From BJGV01 sp964196335 (GTDB taxonomy: Bacteria; Pseudomonadota; Gammaproteobacteria; Burkholderiales; Nitrosomonadaceae): a stretch of 64,000 bases of DNA. A program made the translations under genes and the position numbers. Shown here piece after piece: positions 9,515 to 16,916 of the stretch; the first letter of the stretch is position 1, and each line of letters starts with the position of its first letter. Location of the stretch: positions 1,674,001 to 1,738,000 of the forward strand of contig OZ250175.1 in assembly GCA_965238155.1 (NCBI GenBank). Direction: 5' to 3'. The notes beneath the pieces are model-generated. The model searched no databases. It saw only the letters and a list, made by a program, of their open reading frames with translations, and was not told the DNA's origin.

Positions 9515-10063
9515 TTATTCTTTTTCATGCATTTCTTTTAAAATATAAAGCTTTTCTAACGCTTCCTTTGGGCTTAACTCATTTGGTACTATCTTAGACA
9601 GTACTGAAAGAACCGGGTGCTCCTCGGCAACGTCCTCTTTGGTAAAATCAAACATATTTGCAGAAAATAAGTCCCCATTTAAATTTTCTAATTTAAATCT
9701 GGCCAAATACTCCTTTGCAGATCGAATGGTTGACTCCGGTATCCCAGCTAATGCTGCAACTTGAAGACCATAACTCTGACTAACTGATCCCTCATTGACA
9801 GCATAAAGAAAAGTAATACGTTTTTTATACTCTACAGCGTCAAAATGTATATTGGCAGCCTGACTAAATTTCTCCACTAGCCTTGATAACTCTGAATAAT
9901 GAGTGGCAAAAAGAGTATAGCTCCGATTCTTTTCTAATAAACACTGTGCAATTGCAAAAGCCAATGCTAATCCATCAATAGTTGAAGTACCCCGTCCTAT
10001 TTCATCCATTAATACTAAGCTTTGTTCAGTAGCATTGTGCAAAATATTTGCAGCCTCAGTCAT
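9515..10063 (-). CDS. mutS: DNA mismatch repair MutS, C-terminal fragment
   Basis: This 182-residue frame contains the end of the MutS ATPase: Walker B LVLMDEIGRGTSTIDG, the FATHYSEL signature, and the dimerisation helix-turn-helix region at the C terminus. It begins with MTEAANILHNAT, which in normal MutS directly follows GRSTFMVE of the upstream fragment. The upstream frame stops at TGA (10060-10062) overlapping this ATG as ATGA, so reinitiation could in principle make the piece. The Walker A motif is in the other fragment, so neither half can hydrolyse ATP alone. See the upstream entry for the missing base. Confidence 0.9.
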   Translation of the reverse strand: MTEAANILHNATEQSLVLMDEIGRGTSTIDGLALAFAIAQCLLEKNRSYTLFATHYSELSRLVEKFSQAANIHFDAVEYKKRITFLYAVNEGSVSQSYGLQVAALAGIPESTIRSAKEYLARFKLENLNGDLFSANMFDFTKEDVAEEHPVLSVLSKIVPNELSPKEALEKLYILKEMHEKE

Positions 10064-12078
10064 TTCACCATGAATGTAGAACGACCGCTTGCAAGATCAT
10101 CAGACGCACCAATTCGTGTAAAAATCTGATCAAGCGGACCAATACATAAACTTTTAGCGGGAACAAAGCTACCGCAATGTGCAAGCAATGTAATCAACGC
10201 AACTTGTCTCATATATGTTGATTTCCCACCCATATCAGGGCCAGTAACAACGAGCATTTGCCGTTTGTTATTAAGTTCCACGTCATTCGCAACAAAATTA
10301 TCTACTTGGTTTTCTACTACAGGGTGCCGACCCTCCTGAATTTTAATGACAGCTTCACTAGTAAAAACAGGAATAGTGTAATTAAGTGCTAATGCCCGTT
10401 CAGCAAAAGTTGCGAGAACATCTAATTCGGCCACACTTAATGCAACTTGCTGTAAATGGCTAACATATGCCATAAGTGTGTCTAATAGAATATTGAATAA
10501 TAATTTCTCACGTGCCAGGGAACGATCTTTTGCTGACAGCGCCCTATCTTCAAAAGTTTTCAGCTCAGGAGTGACATAACGTTCTGCGTTTTTTAAAGTC
10601 TGACGCCTGCTATAATCTTCTGGAATCTTCTCTTTGTGTGTATTGGTTACTTCGATATAGAAACCGTGTACACGATTGTATTCAACTTTGAGATTTGGAA
10701 TATTAGTACGGGCTTTCTCTCTTAACTCCAGCTCTAATAAAAACTCACCACAATTGTTTTGTATAGAACGCAGCTCATCTAATTCTTTATCATAACCATC
10801 CGCTATTACGCTACCGTCACGCAACATAGTATTGGGCTCATCATGTAGTGCATTCCCTAATAAGCTAAGAAGCTCTATTTCAGGAGTCATGGCTTCTGCT
10901 AACAAGGCCATATGTTTACCAGAATACTTAGAAAGCAAAGAAACGATTTCAGGCAATCCTTTGAGGCTATCACGTAGCCCTGATAAGTCTCTTGGGCGGA
11001 CTGATTTAACTGCAATACGGGTGGATATACGCTCGATATCAACTATCTTCTTTAAGTGCCCTCTTACTATCAGATATGATTCTGAGCCCAGTCTCCCGAT
11101 CAGCGTAGATACGTCTTCAAGTCGATGCTGTATTTTGATTTGATCACGCAATGGATGGTGTAACCAATGCCGTAACAAACGACTGCCCATATTGGTTGAA
11201 CAGGTATCCAGCAACGATAGTAATGAAGGTGATTTTTCTCCTCGTATAGTTTCTGATATTTCAAGATTACGTCGAGTAACAGCATCCATTTGTACATAGG
11301 TACTGGCTCGTTCCACTTGTAGAGATCTGACATGAACTACATTTGTACTCTGTGTAAGGCAAACATAGTCAAGTAATGCACCTGCAGCACTCAATGATGA
11401 ATATAGTCCATCACAGCCAAAACCAGAAAGATCCCGAGTTTGAAACTGCTCGGCAAGCTTTCGAACTGCCGTTTCAGTATCAAACTGCCATGAAGGTAAA
11501 CGTTTCAAGGCGCATACTTCATTAATCAGGGATGACGTATCAAATGATTCAGACAAAAGTATCTCTGCAGGTTTCAATCTCTCCAACTCATTCGGTAAAT
11601 TATGTGGCAACGTCTCCATCACACGAAAATCACCTGCCGCCAAATTTAACCATGCCAAACCTAATGTTCCTTCGTGCGAGTCTAAAGCAAGTAAAATACA
11701 ATCGCGCTTTTCTTCCAACAATGCTGTGTCAGTCAGTGTACCAGGTGTAATAATACGTGTTACTTCACGTTCTACCAAGCCTTTACTAGTGACATCAGGA
11801 TTGCCAACTTGCTCACAGATTGCTACTGATAAGCCGAGTCTGACAAGCTTCGCCAGATACTGCTCGGCTGCATGATATGGGACCCCTGCCATCTTTACGG
11901 GGATTCCAGCTGATACGCCACGCCTAGTCAGAGTAATGTCTAACAATTTTGCGGCTTTTTCTGCATCATCAAAAAATAATTCATAGAAATCACCCATTCG
12001 ATAAAACATCATCGTATCAGGGTGCTGCGCCTTAAGACGCAGATATTGCTGCATCATTGGAGTATGCTTATTAGACAT
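10060..12078 (-). CDS. mutS: DNA mismatch repair MutS, N-terminal fragment (frameshifted)
   Basis: The 672 residues cover the mismatch-binding domain (DTMMFYRMGDFYELFFDDA near residues 18-36, with the Phe-x-Glu motif region), the connector, lever and clamp domains, and the Walker A motif VVTGPDMGGKSTYMRQ. It ends GRSTFMVK-stop where the family reads GRSTFMVEMTE. Inserting one G at about 10066-10068 (GTGAAATGA to GTGGAAATGA) joins it to the downstream fragment as a normal protein of roughly 854 residues. The break falls between Walker A and Walker B. MutS recognises mismatches and small loops; its loss gives a mutator state with homopolymer slippage. Confidence 0.92.
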   Translation of the reverse strand: MSNKHTPMMQQYLRLKAQHPDTMMFYRMGDFYELFFDDAEKAAKLLDITLTRRGVSAGIPVKMAGVPYHAAEQYLAKLVRLGLSVAICEQVGNPDVTSKGLVEREVTRIITPGTLTDTALLEEKRDCILLALDSHEGTLGLAWLNLAAGDFRVMETLPHNLPNELERLKPAEILLSESFDTSSLINEVCALKRLPSWQFDTETAVRKLAEQFQTRDLSGFGCDGLYSSLSAAGALLDYVCLTQSTNVVHVRSLQVERASTYVQMDAVTRRNLEISETIRGEKSPSLLSLLDTCSTNMGSRLLRHWLHHPLRDQIKIQHRLEDVSTLIGRLGSESYLIVRGHLKKIVDIERISTRIAVKSVRPRDLSGLRDSLKGLPEIVSLLSKYSGKHMALLAEAMTPEIELLSLLGNALHDEPNTMLRDGSVIADGYDKELDELRSIQNNCGEFLLELELREKARTNIPNLKVEYNRVHGFYIEVTNTHKEKIPEDYSRRQTLKNAERYVTPELKTFEDRALSAKDRSLAREKLLFNILLDTLMAYVSHLQQVALSVAELDVLATFAERALALNYTIPVFTSEAVIKIQEGRHPVVENQVDNFVANDVELNNKRQMLVVTGPDMGGKSTYMRQVALITLLAHCGSFVPAKSLCIGPLDQIFTRIGASDDLASGRSTFMVK

Positions 12079-12149
12079 GATTAAGGTAATATTTAAGAAA
12101 CGCCACTGTATCTAGGTTACACAATCTTAGTCCTGCAATATTGCTTGCT

Positions 12150-12956
12150 TCAGGCCATTAATTCCTTGGTTAAATGAGGTGCAATTACCTGTAGAAGTTG
12201 TCCGAATGTTTTTGGATTTCCGGCGATGATGTTTCCGCTCTCCATATAAGTATCATTACCTTCCAAATCACCCACAAGCCCGCCTGCTTCTGTAATAAGT
12301 AAACAACCAGCTGCAATATCCCACGGTGCCAACTGTAGCTCCCAGAAACCATCATATCGCCCGGCTGCAACATAGGCTAAGTCTAATGCGGCAGATCCAG
12401 GACGACGAATACCTGCAACTCTAGGCATTATGTCCTTGAGCATAGCAAGATAGGTATTCATATGTGTAAACTCCCGGAATGGAAGGCCTGTTCCTATCAA
12501 ACACTCGGAAAACTGATTACGTTTACTTACGCGTAATCTATGGTCGTTGAGATAGGCACCACGTCCGCGACTTGCAGTAAATAACTCATTTCCAGCCGGG
12601 TCATAAACTACAGCCTGTGTTAAGACGCCTCTGTGTTTTAATGCAATAGAAACTGAATACTGAGGAAAACCATGAAGAAAATTAGTAGTGCCATCAAGCG
12701 GGTCAATAATCCATTGATATTCAGATTTATTCTGATCACCTGTCGCGCCACTTTCTTCTGCTAAAATAGAGTGCTTAGGGTAAGCTTCTAAAAGAATATT
12801 TATAATGGCGTCTTCTGCTTTACTATCTACTTCACTGACAAAATCACTATGTGCTTTGCGTGAAACATGTAACAAATCAAGATTCTGCGCGGCGCGATTA
12901 ATTATTCCGCCAGCACGACGTGCCGCCTTTACTGCAGTATTAAGCATCGGATGCAT
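12150..12956 (-). CDS. suhB: Inositol-1-monophosphatase family protein
   Basis: Mg2+-dependent sugar-phosphate phosphatase of 268 residues. Metal ligands lie in AEESGATG, the signature WIIDPLDGTTNFLHGFPQYSVSIA, and APWDIAAGCLLITEAGG near the C terminus, all intact. In E. coli SuhB dephosphorylates inositol phosphate and also acts with NusA in rRNA antitermination. It is transcribed away from trmJ, with 48 bases between the two starts, an arrangement common in Beta- and Gammaproteobacteria. A substrate cannot be told from the sequence alone. Confidence 0.93.
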   Translation of the reverse strand: MHPMLNTAVKAARRAGGIINRAAQNLDLLHVSRKAHSDFVSEVDSKAEDAIINILLEAYPKHSILAEESGATGDQNKSEYQWIIDPLDGTTNFLHGFPQYSVSIALKHRGVLTQAVVYDPAGNELFTASRGRGAYLNDHRLRVSKRNQFSECLIGTGLPFREFTHMNTYLAMLKDIMPRVAGIRRPGSAALDLAYVAAGRYDGFWELQLAPWDIAAGCLLITEAGGLVGDLEGNDTYMESGNIIAGNPKTFGQLLQVIAPHLTKELMA

Positions 12957-13004
12957 ATTAGTCCTGAAACAAGTTTGAATTATTCATGAAGATGGCATTC
13001 TAAT

Positions 13005-13730
13005 ATGAATCCTCTGTGTCCGCTTGACAACGTACGTGTGATATTGAGCTGCCCAAGTCATCCTGGAAACATAGGTGCTGCAGCACGGGCTATGAAAACA
13101 ATGGGTTTGGAGTCACTCTATCTGGTAAATCCAAAATCTTTTCCGGATAAAGAAGCAGAAATACGGGCCGCTGGTGCCTGGGATGTACTTAACAGTACAA
13201 GAGTCTGTACAAATCTTAACGAGGCTTTAAGTGGTGCCACTCTCGCAGCTGCTGTCACAGCTCGTCAGCGCAATCTTTCACTTGATATTTTTGATGCACA
13301 TCAGGGTGCAAGAAAAATCCTCAGTCAAGCCAGGAAATCTCCAGTAGCGCTGGTTTTTGGAACAGAAAAGTCTGGGCTTACCTCAGTAGAAGTAAATAAG
13401 TGTCAATTTATAGTGCATATTCCAGCCAACCCGGCATATTCTTCTCTTAATCTTGCCAGTGCAGTACAAGTAATGACTTATGAATTACGTATGGCACTTC
13501 CTAATATCGAAGAACATCCTCCATCATTGGGCACACTAGCCAGTCACGATGAAATCGAGTTATTTTACCGGCATTTTGAAAATACTATGATTAATTGTGG
13601 ATTTCTTGATCCTAGGAACCCAAAGCTTTTAATGCAAAGAATTCGCCGTTTGTACTCTCGTACAAATTTAGAAAAAAAGGAAATTAGTATATTACGTGGA
13701 ATGCTTAACTCTTTTGAAAAACAAAAATGA
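13005..13730 (+). CDS. trmJ: tRNA (cytidine/uridine-32-2'-O)-methyltransferase TrmJ
   Basis: SPOUT-class RNA 2'-O-methyltransferase of 241 residues. Motif 1 (RVILSCPSHPGNIGAAARAMKT), motif 2 (VALVFGTEKSGLTSVEV) and motif 3 (YSSLNLASAVQVMTYELR), which form the knotted SAM site, are all seen. TrmJ methylates position 32 of several tRNAs. It faces suhB divergently and precedes iscR by about 216 bases. In many Betaproteobacteria cysE lies between trmJ and iscR; it is absent here. Confidence 0.93.
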   Translation: MNPLCPLDNVRVILSCPSHPGNIGAAARAMKTMGLESLYLVNPKSFPDKEAEIRAAGAWDVLNSTRVCTNLNEALSGATLAAAVTARQRNLSLDIFDAHQGARKILSQARKSPVALVFGTEKSGLTSVEVNKCQFIVHIPANPAYSSLNLASAVQVMTYELRMALPNIEEHPPSLGTLASHDEIELFYRHFENTMINCGFLDPRNPKLLMQRIRRLYSRTNLEKKEISILRGMLNSFEKQK

Positions 13731-13875
13731 GAAAGACAAACGTTATGAGCCTTCTATCATTACTAGAATGAGATTATTATTGAGATAGCAGATAAAAATC
13801 ATCAGAAAGTTTTAATTGATACTTTTAGAACATAAAATTTGACTAAAAAGTGAATTTATAATTATTTTGCTATCC

Positions 13876-13906
13876 TTGACAGTGGTAATTATAGGTGAAA
13901 TATATT
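13876..13906 (+). promoter_or_regulatory. Possible iscR promoter
   Basis: TTGACA at 13876-13881 matches the sigma-70 -35 consensus exactly. TATATT at 13901-13906 matches the -10 in five of six bases, but at a long 19-base spacing; shifted AT-rich hexamers at 17-18 are also possible. The element lies about 40 bases before the iscR start. IscR usually represses its own promoter, but no IscR site was demonstrated here. Confidence 0.4.
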
Positions 13907-13946
13907 GTTATTCAGATTATGTCCCTGTTTATATTAGGAGTAAATA

Positions 13947-14396
13947 ATGCAATTAACAACTAAAGGCCGTTTTGCGGTTACAGCTATGATGGATATCGCC
14001 TTACACGGAAGATACAAGCCTGTGACTCTTGCACGAATTAGTGAACGTCAAAAAATCTCACAGTCTTATTTGGAACAGTTGTTTGGCAAATTAAGACGTA
14101 ATAAATTAGTGGATAGTGTACGTAGACCTGGTGGCGGATACAAATTAGCAAAACCAATGAATCAGGTATCAGCAGTAGATATCATACTTGCGGTGGATGA
14201 GCCAATTGATGCGACTCAATGTAAAGGAAAAGAAAACTGTCATAATGGTAAGCGATGTATGACCCACCACTTGTGGTCTGGTCTAAATGTTAAAATTCGT
14301 GATTATCTTACCTTGGTTACACTAGAACAACTAGTGGCCGATCCAAAAGAAAAAAATATTGCGTCACTGCAAGATCAGATAGATTGCGGCAAGTAA
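13947..14396 (+). CDS. iscR: Fe-S cluster regulator IscR (Rrf2 family)
   Basis: Winged-helix regulator of 149 residues that holds a [2Fe-2S] cluster and controls Fe-S biogenesis genes. The N-terminal DNA-binding domain starts MQLTTKGRFAVTAMMDIALH. Cluster ligands are all present: Cys92, Cys98, Cys104 and His107, at the same positions as in E. coli IscR. It is preceded by the ribosome-binding site AGGAG (in TTAGGAGTAAATAATG). iscS follows at 88 bases. The rest of an isc operon (iscU, iscA, hscB, hscA, fdx) does not follow. Confidence 0.96.
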   Translation: MQLTTKGRFAVTAMMDIALHGRYKPVTLARISERQKISQSYLEQLFGKLRRNKLVDSVRRPGGGYKLAKPMNQVSAVDIILAVDEPIDATQCKGKENCHNGKRCMTHHLWSGLNVKIRDYLTLVTLEQLVADPKEKNIASLQDQIDCGK

Positions 14397-14483
14397 GAGA
14401 GTTTCTAACATAAAAACTATACTTTGATTAGAAAAAATAAATCTTTTCTCTAATCAGAATAGCGTCAAAGATACCTGTTACCT

Positions 14484-15650
14484 ATGGATAAAATGGAAAA
14501 AGTTTATTTTGATCATAACGCTACCACTAGGGTAGACGATGAAGTATTAGATGCAATGATGCCATATTTTCAGAATAAATTTGGCAATCCTTCCAGTGGT
14601 CATAATTTCGGGATAGCAGGCCGCCAGGCAATTAATCAAGCACGAAAACAGGTAGCGGACTCAATTGGAGTACAGCCGTCACAAGTAGTTTTTACCAGTG
14701 GTGGATCTGAAGCTAATAATCTATTTATTCAGGGAGCAGCAGGATACCTAAAAACTTCACGGATTATTGTTAGCGCGATTGAACATCCCTGTGTTTTGCG
14801 TCCAGCTAAGGAATTGACACAAAATACTAATGAGAAACATGGTTTACGACATCTTATGGTTGATGAATCCGGACGTGTAATCATGAGTGATGTTGATAAA
14901 GCTCTGTCAGAGTACCCTCCAAGTATAGTATCTGTTATGTTAGCTAATAATGAAACCGGAGTAATTCAAGAGGTAGCAACTATCGCAAAAAAATCCAGGA
15001 AACTAGATGCCTTGGTACATACTGATGCGATTCAAGCCTTTGGAAAGATACCAGTTAGTTTTTCCTCTCTTAATGTACATGCTATGACATTATCCTCTCA
15101 TAAGATATATGGACCGAAAGGTGCTGCAGCACTGATTATGGATAAAGAACTTATACTTAAACCCCAAATATTTGGTGGTGGCCATGAAAATGGATTGCGT
15201 TCAGGAACAGAAAATGTACCAGCCATAGTTGGTTTCGGCAAAGCTTGTGAGCTATCTAAAATACGAATGGGAAAAACCACAACACATGTTACAAAATTGC
15301 GTACACACCTAGAGAAAAGATTAGTTGAAATGGATGCCATAATTTTTGGTATGCATACGGCCCGTTTACCGAATACTTGTTATTTTGCACTGCCAGATAT
15401 TGAGGGTGAGACCTTGGTAACCCGTCTAGAAAGAGCAGGATTTGCGATCGCAAGTGGCGCCGCTTGCTCAAGTGCGACCCCGGGTAAGAGTCATGTACTG
15501 GATGCTATGGGAGTCGAACCAATTTTAGCGCGTTGTGCAGTACGTTTAAGTTTAGGTAGCAGCAATACACTTGAACAAGTTAATGAATTCCTTAAAGCAT
15601 TAACAATCATTGTCAAAGAGTTGAAGCGTATAAGCTCAGTAATGGTTTAA
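14484..15650 (+). CDS. iscS: Cysteine desulfurase (IscS/NifS type)
   Basis: PLP enzyme that takes sulfur from cysteine for Fe-S clusters and thiolated tRNA. The 388-residue protein has PLP-binding Lys207 in LSSHKIYGPKG and the active-site Cys328 in ASGAACSSATPG on the long flexible loop of group I enzymes. VVFTSGGSEANN, and DHNATT at the start, are also typical. It is shorter than E. coli IscS (404) and its active loop resembles NifS. It lies after iscR, but no scaffold gene follows, so the partner proteins must be elsewhere. Function is secure; the IscS versus NifS name is less so. Confidence 0.9.
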   Translation: MDKMEKVYFDHNATTRVDDEVLDAMMPYFQNKFGNPSSGHNFGIAGRQAINQARKQVADSIGVQPSQVVFTSGGSEANNLFIQGAAGYLKTSRIIVSAIEHPCVLRPAKELTQNTNEKHGLRHLMVDESGRVIMSDVDKALSEYPPSIVSVMLANNETGVIQEVATIAKKSRKLDALVHTDAIQAFGKIPVSFSSLNVHAMTLSSHKIYGPKGAAALIMDKELILKPQIFGGGHENGLRSGTENVPAIVGFGKACELSKIRMGKTTTHVTKLRTHLEKRLVEMDAIIFGMHTARLPNTCYFALPDIEGETLVTRLERAGFAIASGAACSSATPGKSHVLDAMGVEPILARCAVRLSLGSSNTLEQVNEFLKALTIIVKELKRISSVMV

Positions 15651-15724
15651 CACCGTAGTATTTTGAAGAAAATAAGATCCACTTGGATTCTAGAATTATT
15701 ATAAGTTTTCTCTTCTGTCATTCT

Positions 15725-15862
15725 CTATAACCAGATAACAGCAGGAATAATAGTTGCTACTAATACATAAACTAACCATTGCAGATTATTCCTGGCTAAC
15801 ACACCGACATAATGCAGGATGATGATGATGACTGAGATGAACGCGTACACAAGAAACCACAT
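15725..15862 (-). CDS. Small hydrophobic membrane protein, 45 residues
   Basis: Not recognised. The ATG at 15862 is preceded by a good ribosome-binding site (GGGAGGATAAAG, eight bases or so upstream). The 45-residue product MWFLVYAFISVIIIILHYVG... has two hydrophobic stretches (about residues 2-22 and 29-45) split by a short polar turn ARNNLQ, so it should be a two-helix hairpin or a membrane-anchored micropeptide. It is transcribed opposite to iscS. Support is the ribosome-binding site and composition only. Confidence 0.55.
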   Translation of the reverse strand: MWFLVYAFISVIIIILHYVGVLARNNLQWLVYVLVATIIPAVIWL

Positions 15863-16069
15863 CTTTATCCTCCCGTTTTAACTCAATTTATATTTCACAA
15901 AAAGCAATAATTATGCCTAGTACACTTATATAAACTCTACAATTATATTAATAATAGCGGAAAATCTGTGTGTATGTTTAGATAATTTTCTTATTTCCGC
16001 GTAAAATAATAGAAAGTAAAGAACAAGCTTTCTTCTATTTCTTTAAAATATTTCTTAAGGAGTAACAAA

Positions 16070-16231
16070 TTGGCACGACCTAATTTTCAATACGAAAAAC
16101 GTCAACGGGATCTGGCAAAAAAGAAAAAGCAAGAAGAGAAGAGACAACGTAAACTGGATAAATCAAAATCAGAATCCGGTGATGATCTTGAACAATCATC
16201 TGAATTAACAGATACAAATAATACGGGATAA
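16070..16231 (+). CDS. Small highly basic conserved-type protein, 53 residues
   Basis: A TTG start at 16070 follows the strong ribosome-binding site AAGGAG at seven bases. The 53-residue product starts LARPNFQYEKRQRDLAKKKK and is a Lys/Arg/Glu-rich helix followed by an acidic, Ser/Asp-rich tail. Small proteins of this pattern (ARPNFQYEKRQRELAKKKK...) occur widely in Betaproteobacteria without a known role; RNA or ribosome association is only a guess from composition. Gene finders that require ATG or more than 60 codons will miss it. Confidence 0.75.
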   Translation: MARPNFQYEKRQRDLAKKKKQEEKRQRKLDKSKSESGDDLEQSSELTDTNNTG

Positions 16232-16368
16232 ACTGCTACAATTTACTAAGGAATGAAATACTAATGTATCTATACATGACTGAATAAAGACATAAAACAA
16301 CAATCATTAATATTATATTTCTCTAGACGACCTAGCCTTACAATTTCCTGGGGCCATAGAAGTAAATC

Positions 16369-16773
16369 ATGTCAGAGCGGCTTGTACCAATCGTTCCTCA
16401 AGATAATTTAGCTCTACTAACGCATATAATTTATGCACTCCACGCTCTAAGTGTCATTATGGGGCTAATTGGATCAGCATTTGTCATTATGGCCTTCCTG
16501 ACTAGCTGGCCCTCAATCATTGCTATTATCATCAACTACGTAAAACGGGATGCTGTGCGATACACACATTTTGACTCTCATTTTAGCTGGCAGATACGTA
16601 CGTTCTGGTTTGCACTGTTGTGGACGATAATCGCTGCAATCTTATTTATAACAGTGTTAGGCATTGTTCTCTCCTACATCATTACAATTGGTGCCGGCAT
16701 ATGGGTATCCTACCGTATCATTCGTGGCTGGATTGCGCTTAATGAAGGCAGACCTATGCCAATCCGGCAATAA
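16369..16773 (+). CDS. DUF4870-like integral membrane protein
   Basis: The 134-residue protein has three or four hydrophobic helices (about residues 18-38, 41-58, 85-105 and 107-122). Family hallmarks are NYVKRDAVRYTHFDSHFSWQIRTFW in the centre and the end IIRGWIALNEGRPMP, the usual pattern of DUF4870/Tic20-like bacterial proteins. Function unknown. It is convergent with hppA, and the two are separated by a bidirectional terminator-like hairpin at 16867-16897. Confidence 0.8.
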   Translation: MSERLVPIVPQDNLALLTHIIYALHALSVIMGLIGSAFVIMAFLTSWPSIIAIIINYVKRDAVRYTHFDSHFSWQIRTFWFALLWTIIAAILFITVLGIVLSYIITIGAGIWVSYRIIRGWIALNEGRPMPIRQ

Positions 16774-16866
16774 AATTAAATTCTATAAAACCAATATGAG
16801 GGAGTGACTACCGGGGGGAGTAACAAGTAACAAAACTGTTGATCCGGATTTAAGCTCCAACAGAAT

Positions 16867-16897
16867 AAAGCACACCCAGATCTACCAGGTGTGCTTT
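16867..16897 (+). terminator. Rho-independent terminator, probably bidirectional
   Basis: AAAGCACACC at 16867-16876 pairs perfectly with GGTGTGCTTT at 16888-16897 (10 bp) around an 11-base loop, followed by a T run. It lies between the convergent ends of the DUF4870-like gene (+) and hppA (-). The T run is better on the + strand, so termination of the DUF4870-like transcript is the stronger case. Confidence 0.85.
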
Positions 16898-16916
16898 TTA
16901 AAATGATTATAAATAT

